A stretch of DNA of 64,000 bases from assembly GCA_019426215.1 (NCBI GenBank), contig CM033399.1, positions 35,721,022-35,785,021 of the forward strand. The letters run 5' to 3'. Positions within the stretch are counted from its first letter, which is position 1. The number at the start of each line of letters is the position of its first letter. This DNA comes from Buddleja alternifolia. Lineage: Eukaryota > Streptophyta > Magnoliopsida > Lamiales > Scrophulariaceae. The position numbers and the translations under genes are program-made. A model generated the notes under the pieces. That model had not been told where the DNA came from, ran no database searches, and saw only the letters and a program-made list of their open reading frames with translations. This document shows positions 1-9,897 of the stretch, piece after piece.

Positions 1-856
1 CCTAATTTTTTATCTAATAAATACGCCATATCTGCAAATAGCAGCAGCATTAAATTCTTAATCAGTGCTAATTTGCCCAGTAAAATTGAAAGACGAACTA
101 AATTACTCGATACTTAATTCGAAATTGTTCCGTATAAACTCATTTGAGCTATGTTTATTAACATATCAAACCAGAACAACCTTTTATGTGTTCGATAAAT
201 TTGAACATCGGCTCGAGCTTGACTCGATTTATAAATAGTAATAAATTATGTACAAAAATCAAATTATTTGAACTCGACTCGTGTTCGACTCTATTAAGAA
301 TCGTTTGAGTTCGGTCGATTAACAATCAAATCAAGTTTAGACACGTATTTTGAAACTCAATAATAATTCAAATGAACTTGAACAATTATTGACTTGGCTT
401 GACTCGACTCGTTTAGTGCACTATATTCATTAGCTATACTACGGCTCTATAATAAAGATTCAATATGTTTTCGTAGTGGATGGTTCTACTACTTGTGACA
501 AAAATTGGAGACCCTTACCTACTCTACAATTACCACAATTTTCAAATAAATCAAATCACAACGATATTAACACTTTTGACTTAAATGAGATCAAGTTTAT
601 TTACTATTGTGTCTCACTTAATGCACCATTTAAAAAGGGATTTCTTTAGTGATCAATAAATAATATTCTAATCTCTAAACACTTTTTTCAATTACATCCG
701 CAATTAAATAATCAGATTACAGCATGCCAATAATTATTTGCACGTGTAACCGACTCATAATTCAATATATATATTTTTTTGAACAGACTCATAATTCAAT
801 TCACTGACAAAAATTGAATCCAAAAAAATTTAACAATAAAATAAATAATATAATAA

Positions 857-888
<32 letters not shown>

Positions 889-900
889 CCATACATACAG
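1..900. other. AT-rich intergenic DNA, possible hAT-MITE remnant
   Basis: No gene is visible. Between about 180 and 420 the sequence is rich in short GCTCGAG/GACTCGA motifs that occur in opposite orientations, like the interior of the hAT-type MITE at 29766-30103, but I could not find matching termini or a target duplication. An (AT)n tract lies at 857-880, about 260 bases upstream of the DUF1336 start codon. Confidence 0.4.
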
Positions 901-1138
901 CACATCCATTAGCTGGCAAAAAATCAACAAAATTGGCATTTTGGTAGTTTACCTGAATTCAAAGGGCCTATGTTTAGCCCTTTCTATTTTAACCTCAAAA
1001 CTCACTCCTCACAACATCTGTTCAGTGGTGTGTGTTATCTCGCGGCGGAGCTCCCAACGTCGACATATATATATATATACACACACACATATATATATAT
1101 ATAGATTAAAAAGCCACCGCCACCGCCACCGCCGCAAA

Positions 1139-2035
1139 ATGTGCCCTACGAAGAACAAGCAGAAGCACGTCCACAACCACCACCGCTCCTCCACCTCTTC
1201 CATGGCCGGTACCGGAGAAGACTGGCGAGAAGAATCAATCAACGGCGGATCCTTGAAACACGTCGATCTCCACACCGGATCCAACGGCTGGGCGTCGCCG
1301 CCTGGCGATTTATTCTCCCTCCGTGGACCTAATTACCTCACCAAAAAGGCCAAAGTCCCCGCTGGCGAGTGGCTGATGAATCCGGCCGGCGTCGATTGGC
1401 TCAGATCCAACGCGAAACTCGATCACGTCCTCGCTCGCCCTGACAATCGCGTCATGAACGCCCTGCGTGCCTCAAAAAACTGCGAAAAATCGACGAAAAC
1501 CTTCGTAATCGCGATTAATCTCCAGGTCCCCGGCCGCGACCATTACTCGGCGGTTTTTTACTTCGCCACCAAAATCGACGAGCCGATCAATTCGGATTCG
1601 CTGCTCTATCAATTCATCAACGGCTCGGATGCGTTCCGTAGCAGCCGGTTCAAGTTAGTGAACAAAATCGTGAAAGGACCGTGGATCGTGAAAACCGCGG
1701 TGGGGAATTACTCGGCGTGTTTGTTGGGGAAGGCTTTGAATTGCTATTATCACCGTGGACCTAATTATTTGGAGATTGATGTTGATATTGGCAGCTCGGC
1801 TATAGCCACCGCGATTTTGCGATTAGCTTTGGGGTGCGTCACGGCGGTGACGGTGGATATGGGGTTCCTGGTGGAGTCACAAACGGAGGAGGAGTTGCCT
1901 GAGCGATTGATCGGCGCGGTGCGAATCGCGCAAATGGAGATGAGCTCGGCGACGTTTGTTGATAGTGCCACTCCGTCAAGTAAGGTATTGCCTATGAATA
2001 GTGGTGGTGAAAGTGAGAATGAGGATGATGAATAG
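1139..2035 (+). CDS. DUF1336 / EDR2_C domain protein
   Basis: Intronless gene of 298 aa. The EDR2_C (DUF1336) domain fills most of the protein, from about residue 45 to 270, with recognisable blocks such as GPNYLTKKAKVPAGEWL, KTFVIAINLQVPGRDHYSAV and GPWIVKTAVGNYSACLLGKA. The tail is acidic (SENEDDE). There is no START or PH domain, so it belongs to the short DUF1336 proteins rather than to full-length EDR2. I start at the ATG at 1139 (MCPTKNKQK), because the frame further upstream is open only from a TTG codon and runs through microsatellite DNA. An MCPTK-like start is, as I recall, shared with Arabidopsis At5g10750. The family is linked to lipid binding and defence through EDR2, but the role of the short members is unknown. 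The 5' leader holds (TA)n/(CA)n at 1063-1103 and a GCCACC repeat. Confidence 0.9.
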   Translation: MCPTKNKQKHVHNHHRSSTSSMAGTGEDWREESINGGSLKHVDLHTGSNGWASPPGDLFSLRGPNYLTKKAKVPAGEWLMNPAGVDWLRSNAKLDHVLARPDNRVMNALRASKNCEKSTKTFVIAINLQVPGRDHYSAVFYFATKIDEPINSDSLLYQFINGSDAFRSSRFKLVNKIVKGPWIVKTAVGNYSACLLGKALNCYYHRGPNYLEIDVDIGSSAIATAILRLALGCVTAVTVDMGFLVESQTEEELPERLIGAVRIAQMEMSSATFVDSATPSSKVLPMNSGGESENEDDE

Positions 2036-4130
2036 TGAAAAGAATTATTAAGAAATTTTTTGATTCTTATTTGAGGTACGTTTCATGAATTTCTCAATGA
2101 TGATGATGGTGATAAAAAAAAATGAAGAAATGGGTGTAGATAATAACTGTTGGTGGCAATGTTGAATTTAGTTTAACCTTTTTTTGTCAATTCTGAATTT
2201 CATTTCTGATGTTAAATTTACTGTTATTTATGAAATGGAGTAATTATTATTCATTGCTACCACAAGAACAAGTACAAGGGAAATTCTAGTCCGCTCTCAT
2301 GCGTATTTTTTAAAATAACTTACCAATTATATGACAAGGATAATACATCCTCCTTGTGAAATACACTTGAGTGCGGCCAAGCCGGGGTTGAGATTTTTCT
2401 TCCAGGTACTAACATACTACATTTATTAGAGTTTAAGAAGAACTGGTGAAGAAGTGCGTTTGTAATGCATTGGTAATGTGTCATATATATTAAAACAGTT
2501 GTTTATGATTGCTGGCAGTTTTGCTTGGAGTGCTCAAGTGATTCATTGTTTATTATTTGATCATGTCATGGCTGATTTGACCTTGTATTGTGTGCATTTT
2601 TGCAAGTGCAAACATGGGGTTATAGTTCATGTTTTGCCTTTCTTTTGGGGGGTAAAATATGTCTTGGAAGTTTTGATGTAGTTGATTTATCCTTGGATCC
2701 CTAAAAAGGTGTCATCTCTTTGTGCTCTCATTTGTTGATGAAATCGAGGTCAAATTATGTTTGCATAGAACATGTATAGGCCCAATAAATCTTGGAAATA
2801 GGTGCCATTTGACTGGCAATTTTGATTCTATCAATAATTTGGACATGGGCTTTCATGCTTGTGATCACATCTAAATGACAACTCTTGGTTTCTGTGTATT
2901 GATGTTGACTCCCCATATGGACGACTTAGATTGCCCCGAATTCATGAGTCCGGGAACGGGGAGAAATACAGATAGTTCTTCTATGCACTTGTGTTGAACA
3001 CGAAAAGGTGTATGAATTATGTCATATCAACACCTATATATATGCTACCAGAATATAATGATATGACATGATTTACACCATTTAGTGAATGGAACACCAG
3101 GTGCATTTATGAATTTCAGGAAGAATACACCAATGAAATGGATATGTGGGATTGATTTTGAGTCCTTATATGGGCCTGATGAGATTACTTGGACTTGGTG
3201 AACGCCCTAGTCGGCGGTAGGGGAAGAATGCACCAAAGAAATGGATATGGGTACATTTTCCATTACTCATTGTTTGTGGTTGGGTTGTGCCAAAGGTAGC
3301 AGGGTCAATATTTGCATGTATTGATTTTGGGTGGGTTGGTTTGAAAGATGTGTTTGTTATTGAGCTGTGATCATTTTGTTTTCTTCTTTGTTGTCTTGTT
3401 GACAGATGATAGGGATTTGATTGATTGCCTTATGGGTTGTCCCATTGCTATGGATATTTTAGTGGTGTGGTAAGCAGGGATTCTCTTTTCAATTATCAAG
3501 AAGTTTTAAAAAAAAAGAAAAAAAAAGAGAAAAGCAGGATTCTCTTCTCAATTATCAAAAGGGGCCCTGAGTCTCAAATTACTCATAGGTTGTTTATAGT
3601 ACGAAAATGTACTCTACTCTAATTTATTGCCCAACATGTTGTCTTAGAGTCGACATGACATTTTTGGACCTTTTTGTTGCTTAGTTTTTTGAGATAGTAG
3701 TACATGCATCATACTTAAATTTTGCACGTTCTATTTCACCTCTACCTTTTCTTTTCAGTTTTATGTGAAAATTTACTGATCTTGATTCTTGATACTGGTT
3801 TGTTGTAAGTTTTGTTGTATGATTGATTTACTTAAGCAAGGCGAAATTAACTCTTGGTTTATGCTATGTTAAATGGTAATGAGGTAATTCTATGCCGGAG
3901 AGTCCAATGGTCCGTGAAGATATTTTGATTTTATCTTTTTCATGTGAGTGTGTGGTGACCACACATAATACACCTTACTTACTTACTATGTGAGAGAGAT
4001 AAGACATTAGAATTATTGGGCTCAGTCTGTGAGAGAAGACTTTTAATGCGAAACGAATTTTTTATTTTACAATGGTGTCACGTCAATATGAGATTGACAA
4101 ATATATTTAATTTATATATGATGTGGTACA
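2036..4130. other. Intergenic, no gene seen
   Basis: This is the 3' flank of the DUF1336 gene followed by unique AT-rich DNA. The only structure I see is a short local duplication at about 3473-3560, two copies of a segment ending TTCTCAATTATCAA separated by a purine run. The short ORFs here show no family resemblance. Confidence 0.5.
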
Positions 4131-4139
4131 GCTTTTATG

Positions 4140-4330
4140 GGTGGTTTGTGGGCGCAAGAGTTTGGTCTAGTGGCCATCCTCAATAACTGCAGCAACTCAA
4201 AACATAACCGTTTTTTTTTTGAAGTCGTGGGTTTGTATTTTAGGGCTCCTTTTGGGGCCAACTAGCTGGGTCGCATTATTGGATTCCCTTTGGCAGTAGG
4301 GCTTATCTGTCTCAAATGAGATGGCATGTA
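4140..4330 (+). repeat. Possible degenerate SINE
   Basis: GGTCTAGTGGCCA near 4169 resembles a tRNA-type A box, and GTCGTGGGTTTGTATT near 4225 resembles a weakened B box. No clear poly(A) tail or target duplication was found, so the call rests on the box spacing alone. Confidence 0.35.
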
Positions 4331-4371
4331 ATGTTCTCAACCCAAATTGTATGATACATCTGTTAATTCAA

Positions 4372-4534
4372 AATACCCAAGGTGGTTGGGCCAAGTGGTA
4401 AGCGACTAGTGACCCTTACAGACTATAAAAGTTCAAATCCTATTGGAGACACTACTTTGGGGAGAACTTTTCTTTGCGCGACCCAGCTCGAGGGATTAAA
4501 CTTCCCCGTAACTTTTTGCAACCAAAAAAAAATA
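4372..4534 (+). mobile_element. tRNA-derived SINE with 11-bp target duplication
   Basis: The head looks like a tRNA gene, with an A-box-like GGCCAAGTGG and a B-box-like AGTTCAAATCC about 40 bases later. The element ends in an A run. It is flanked by the direct repeat TGTTAATTCAA (4361-4371 and 4535-4545), as expected for LINE-mediated insertion. Length is about 163 bp. Confidence 0.8.
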
Positions 4535-4633
4535 TGTTAATTCAATATTGTGTAACTGTTCATAGGTGAATTCTGAGATGATACAACGCGTAATCTTACG
4601 TGTAATTGATTTCTTTAACCTGCGGTTATCTGG

Positions 4634-4797
4634 AAATTAAATTATGTAGATCAATGCTTATAGTGTTTAGGGTCGCGAAACGAGTGAATTCTCAACGAAT
4701 GGAATTTTAATTTGAAAATTAAATTATGTAGATCAATGCTTATAGTGTTTAGGGTCGTGAACTAGATCACATAATTCTCCATATAGGGTTAACGCTC
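4634..4797. repeat. 82-bp tandem duplication
   Basis: Two copies of an AT-rich unit offset by 82 bases share AAATTAAATTATGTAG and then TGCTTATAGTGTTTAGGGTC. Non-coding. Confidence 0.7.
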
Positions 4798-4799
4798 TA

Positions 4800-5411
4800 G
4801 CGCTCCGAATTCGCTTTTGCGCTCCGAACTTGAGAGCTTCGCTCTATGAAGCTTTTAGAATTCTTAATTCTCGAGCTAAAATTTAGGAATCACACTTGAC
4901 GAAATAAGAATGATTTTTCACTAATAGTTGATATTTCATATGCATTCAATGAAAATTGTTTTAGTAGTTAAAATAAGTAAAAAATTTGCCCTCAAAACAA
5001 AAAAGACTGAAACAAAAATAGATTTTGTAAAAAATCAAAACCTATAACTTGTAATGTTGAATTTGAATCTTTGGTGTTCTTTTCAATCAAGAGTGGAATT
5101 TAAAACTAATATTATTGAAATAATCTTAATCTTCTTTATTTCATTGTATTATATTTTTTAAGTGCTTAAAAAAATACAGTCACATCTCTTATTTTTAAAA
5201 TTCAAGTTAACAAATTATTTTAATATGAGATAATCTAATCAAAGTATGTACGAAATGAACAGAGTAGAGTAGACTAATATGTTGTATAACACTTATTTGA
5301 GTTTGAAAGATTATGTTTGAAATTGGTTTCATTATCAATCGATCGAGTTGTGCTTGAGCAGTTTGAGTTTTTCCACATATTTTATTGACTAGGACACACG
5401 TTAACACAATT

Positions 5412-5447
<36 letters not shown>

Positions 5448-6473
5448 TGTATTTTGTATTTTTCAATTAAAACATTTTTAATAAATGGACACCATGGCCA
5501 AGGTGCTCTTGCCGGACACCATCATATATATGGGCTTGACGATATATACAACAAAAACGTAAGAGCTAGCCCACACAATTTTATCTCAAAAAACTAATCG
5601 AATCGAGATGGATCAGAAACCTAAATCAATTGAAATATAAAAACGTGTTCAAGATTAATTAATTTTGTTAAAATGAACGAGCCAATCGAGCTTCTAAACG
5701 AGTGAAACCAATCAAATTTACTTGAAGAAGTGAATTTGAAATGATGCATTATAATTAAATTTGTAATAGTCAAGATATGAGGCTGAGGATAGAAGCTGAG
5801 GCTGCATATTATATTTTCAGAATTGCATTTTCATTTTTTGGATATTTCTAGGTAAATTTTACAGAAAATACTCAAACTTTAAATCCTACTACACATTCCC
5901 CTATACAACAACTAATCATTTCACACTTTCTATCAATTCACAATCTTTCATCATTAATTACACCATTTTATTTTTCAACTAATTATCTTTTTTATTTTAT
6001 CATATTTTATAATAACTAAATATATATGTATATATATACACACACATATTTTATATCAAATCATTCATACTTTATATATGTATATATATACACATTCATA
6101 ATTAATTCAATCACTTCATATATCAAATTCCAATAAAATTCAACTTTATGTCACATCAAACACCACTTCCAACTATTTTCTAAAAACACATCCAAACAAA
6201 TAATAAAAGTTAAAATTTTCACACAAATTTTTATAATACACATTTTTAAAAAAAAATTCAAAATTTAACTCAAAAAACATAACCATACGGAGCGTGAGGC
6301 TCTAATCGCATTCAAAGTTGAGATATGAGCTCCCTTTCTTTCACAGTTCCGAGTTTGAATAAATGTGCTCTAAAATTTGACTTTAGGACCTTTTTTCCCT
6401 TAACACAATGGAATATCTTTATTACCTTGAACCCTTTTTCGCCTCTACATTTCATTCCACTGCTTATTGGACA
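4800..6473. other. Intergenic, no gene seen
   Basis: AT-rich DNA with a CA/TA microsatellite at 5411-5446. The stretch at about 5850-6300, with several copies of TATATGTATATATA and CAC-rich tracts, looks like MITE-derived DNA, but I could not place its ends. Confidence 0.4.
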
Positions 6474-6481
6474 GGACTAAC

Positions 6482-7313
6482 CAAGGTATTAAATATCAAT
6501 ATCGATATCGATATTGGGGTATTAAATTAACGAAAATTTCGATGGAAATTTCGGGGATATTTAAAATTTCGATTTTGATTTTAAAGAAATCATGGAAATT
6601 TATAGAAATATTTGGAAATTTGCAACGAAACTTTGTGGAACTTTATATATCATAATTATGCATCTTTTACATAAATAATATTGTATATATAATATATGTA
6701 TAGAGAATTTTGTCAAGTAATATGATTAAAATCTGTGGCGAAAAATATAAAATAAATATAATTTGAGAGTAAGTAATAACCAAATCTCCTAGAGACATTA
6801 TTGAAACAAAATACCACAATTTTAATACAAATCATCATTTAAAACCACATTGAGTTTCTCGGAGGATCGAAATCGCTATCACTGATCTCTCATCTCCCTC
6901 CATTTTCATACTGCATGTACAAATTTCAAAATGAATATATAGTACATGCATTAAGGGCACGAATACAAATGAATATATAGTACATGCAAAATAAATAACT
7001 ACATATTATTTTAAATTTTGCAATTTTTTGGGTTAGCCGAAATTTCCAAAATTTCGGGATATTTCGGGAATTTCGGGAAATTTTGGAAATTTCGGGAAAT
7101 TTCGGAAGATATTTTACAAAGTAATTGATTAGAAATTCGAGATATCGGGAAATATCGAAAATATCGATAAATATCGGGAAATATCGAAAATATCGGGAAA
7201 TTTCGGTAGATATTCTGCAAAATTGGATCGAAGGTGAAATTTCGCTTTAGGACCCCCGAAAATCCGAAATTTCGGTTGAAATTTCGAGATATTCCAGGAT
7301 ATTTAAGACCATG
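6482..7313. mobile_element. hAT-type non-autonomous element, 832 bp, 8-bp TSD
   Basis: Termini CAAGGTATTAAATATC (6482-6497) and GATATTTAAGACCATG (7298-7313) are inverted repeats matching at 14 of 16 positions. They are flanked by the perfect 8-bp direct repeat GGACTAAC (6474-6481 and 7314-7321), the size made by hAT transposases. Both subterminal regions are filled with degenerate repeats of AAATTTCGGGA / GGGAAATATCGA, on opposite strands at the two ends. There is no transposase ORF, so it would need one supplied from elsewhere. Confidence 0.82.
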
Positions 7314-7359
7314 GGACTAACGAAAGAAGGGATTTCGATCGCTTTAAATTTCATGAACT

Positions 7360-8015
7360 AATTATGGCCAAGTCGATAATTAAATAATGTCTTGAAACCC
7401 AATAATTGTTATCAATAATTAAATAATGGCTCTTATTATACATTTAACTTCGACTAATTTTTCTAATTTATTTCACTTTTCTTTGACTGATTTGTTCTTC
7501 TCTTCAGTCAAACTTATTGTACCACACAATTCCTTTTCTCCTCCTGTTTTTTTCTTTTTCTATGAAGGTAAGTATATCTATATATGCAAATACCACTTAA
7601 ACCTCCACTCACACTATAATTTTTTGTACTTATTTACATTCACCTGGATTAAACCCTAGCTTCCCTCCAACATCATACACCACTTCCAAAGTATTCTGCC
7701 GAGTGTTACCAAATATGCCCACATCACTTGCATCACCATTTCCCGCCAAAGCGAGGCATGCCTGTGTTGTACTGACGGCCACAAGTATCTCAGACCTGTC
7801 CAGGTCAACTTTGACATTGCCACTGACATGATGTAGTCCCCGGAGTCAAGGGACCGTCCGGATTGGGCAGCGATGTTGGCTTTTCTGTCCTTGAGTTCGT
7901 TCTTGTTTGAGTTGGTGTGTGTGATTTCGTTCGTGTTTGACTTGGGAGCGAGTCGAGCTTGGATAGGCTCAACCGTGGATTGGTAGTCAGATAAGAGCTC
8001 ACTTAGGATTGGTGT
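7360..8015 (-). pseudogene. AED1-type aspartic protease pseudogene, main fragment
   Basis: On the minus strand this matches the 3' end and 3' flank of the intact protease gene at 25706-29579, from about 25400 up to about 25905. It then jumps directly to the part encoding the propeptide region, about 26730-26910 of the intact copy. About 0.8 kb holding both catalytic Asp motifs is therefore deleted, and further substitutions break the frame. The 5' continuation lies at 21025-21150, because a 13-kb retrotransposon was inserted between. The fragment matches the intact copy beyond the coding part, so it arose by DNA duplication, not retroposition. Confidence 0.85.
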
Positions 8016-8632
8016 TGATCTAGCACGGATTTCCCCCTACTATCCCAGTCAAGAGGATCAACAATACGCAGAAACGACACGCTATCAATATTATAGACTG
8101 CACTCATACGATGTTGAGTTGCCTACGTACCCGGTTGGGATCAAGTCTAAACGTAGTTCAAATAAGGTGGTTAGAATTGATATGATTCGTAGTATGATGA
8201 TCACTCGTATCTGTATAAGAGGTTCGTACTCTCGAGTCTGCGATTATCTAAGCTCCACGAGTAGTGATTCGTAGTATTTATGGCTCAGATTTTCGGTCCC
8301 CCTTTCTTCATAAATGACTGTATTTATAGAGTTTTCATTCGGTACTGTAGGGCGAATGATTGACAAGACGCCTTGCCTACGGATTCCCCACACGTGTATT
8401 TGATGGGTGGTACAGATTCGATGCCCATCGGGTCGGGCCATAAACCGACCCTACCCGAACTACAAAACACGCGGATCTTGGAGTGTAATGCAAATATCAA
8501 GGTTATAGGGACCGGGTGTGAAACCTGTCTCGTTTCATCGTATTCGAGGTAGTATTTCACATATACGACCCTATATGTTCCAAAGAATACGAGCCGACGA
8601 CTATTAAATCTAAAAATATTTTAGGTATATCA
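8016..8632 (-). repeat. 3' LTR of the Tat-type element
   Basis: 617 bp, from TGATCTAGCACGG to TTTTAGGTATATCA on the plus strand. It is about 98% identical to the LTR at 20407-21024. On the minus strand a TATA-like CTATAAATACAG lies at about 8319-8330. Confidence 0.95.
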
Positions 8633-8646
8633 TTAAGTCCCCCACT
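8633..8646 (-). promoter_or_regulatory. Polypurine tract of the Tat-type element
   Basis: Reading minus, the purine-rich GTGGGGGACTTAA lies directly before the 3' LTR. It is the expected primer site for plus-strand DNA synthesis, and it fixes the orientation of the element. Confidence 0.75.
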
Positions 8647-8966
8647 TCGTGAGTGAAGGGGAAAATACCTGAAAGTTCGTGACCCTTGACTGACGAAGTA
8701 CAGTGTTATGCATCTGTTACCTCGTCTGGGCATTTATTTCCTTGCCTTTATTCTTAATTATAAGTCATCCACTGCAATCATTACCTTGCAGCCGTTTCTT
8801 CTAATTAATTCTGACACGCCGTTTCCTGAGAAACGTGTCTGTGCTGCCCCTCCGTTCTTTCGAATTCCAAGAGACGCAATTGGAATTTGGAACGTCACGT
8901 ATGTATACCATTGGATACAACTTTTGATTAAACGATCCGGACCGTTGATTTCAATTTACCCCCCAC

Positions 8967-8974
8967 TATATATA
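8967..8974 (+). promoter_or_regulatory. TATA box, upstream copy of antisense promoter
   Basis: CCCCACTATATATATGGAGG is a strong plant TATA context, about 230 bases before the ATG at 9203. It is repeated exactly 695 bases downstream. Confidence 0.55.
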
Positions 8975-9202
8975 TGGAGGACTTACCCTCTCATTTGAAT
9001 TTTTACTCTTCTTCAGCTTGAGTTGACGGCAATAAAACGTCGCCTCGCACCTTCTGCACTTTCCGGCGTCCTTGCTACTCAAAGATCCTCTGCCGTTCAA
9101 AACCTGAACTTTTTCAAGCCGCTAGGTATAAGCTTCATCTCTTTTTCTTTTATTAGTCCCATACTTTGCATATATATTATTTTTGTTTCTTTTTTATCAT
9201 TA

Positions 9203-9622
9203 ATGAGTACCTCCGGTGTGGGTGCCTCGCTCCGAGTCTCCGACGAGGAGAATGAGACCTCCTCGTTTGATCATAGCGGGTTAGATAGTAGTTCGAGTAG
9301 TCCCGAAACATCCTCCGAACCCTCTATGAATAACCCACCCATAGCCCTTGAGCCCGAGTCCCCTGACATTCCCCCTCCATATCCAAATCTCGAGGGAGAC
9401 GAGGATGTTAATGCCCAGCTATTTCCGGATATGGATAGGGCTCAGAGGCAAATTCCTTGGCTAGGTTACTCCTCAATCTTGACCGCATCGAATATCGCAG
9501 ATATTAGGACTAGATATCACATCCTTCCCGAGTATCGTATTCTCCTCCGTTCTTTCGAATTCCAAGAGACGCAATTGGATATTGGAACGTCACGTATGTA
9601 TACCATTGGATACAACTTTTGA
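9203..9622 (+). pseudogene. Truncated duplicate of the antisense-gene N terminus
   Basis: From MSTSGVGASLRVSDEENE this matches the first part of the antisense gene at 9898 almost codon for codon. At about 9541 it runs into the second copy of the promoter unit, so it ends with unrelated residues and a stop. It could give a short N-terminal product if its TATA box works, but it lacks the conserved domain core. Confidence 0.8.
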
Positions 9623-9661
9623 TTAAACGATCCGGACCGTTGATTTCAATTTACCCCCCAC

Positions 9662-9669
9662 TATATATA
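9662..9669 (+). promoter_or_regulatory. TATA box of the antisense gene
   Basis: Second copy of CCCCACTATATATATGGAGG, about 230 bases upstream of the ATG at 9898. It lies inside the element's 3' region and reads away from the 3' LTR, toward integrase, so it would drive transcription opposite to the retrotransposon genome. Confidence 0.6.
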
Positions 9670-9897
9670 TGGAGGACTTACCCTCTCATTTGAATTTTTA
9701 CTCTTCTTCAGCCTGAGTTGACGGCAGTAAAACGTCGCCTCGCACCTTCTGCATTTTCCGGCGTCCTTGCTACTCGGAGATTCTCTGCCGTTCAAAATCT
9801 GAACTTTTTCAAGCCGCTAGGTATAAGCTTCGTCTCTTTTTCTTTTATTAGTCCCATACTTTGCATATATATTATTTTTGTTTCTTTTTTATCATTA

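Noticed and set aside
941..1138. N-terminal extension of the DUF1336 ORF from a TTG codon
   Set aside because: There is no ATG in this stretch, and it translates microsatellite DNA into Tyr-Ile and His-Thr repeats. The ATG at 1139 fits the family.
4372..4534. True tRNA gene
   Set aside because: A and B boxes are present, but no cloverleaf acceptor stem can be formed, and the A tail plus target duplication mark it as a SINE. The same applies at 33866, 35453 and 59183.
9023..9202. N-terminal extension of the antisense protein with a hydrophobic segment (also 9718-9897)
   Set aside because: It starts from a non-ATG codon directly downstream of the TATA box and is T-rich like a leader or 5' UTR intron. 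The ATG at 9203/9898 is preferred, although a leader intron remains possible.
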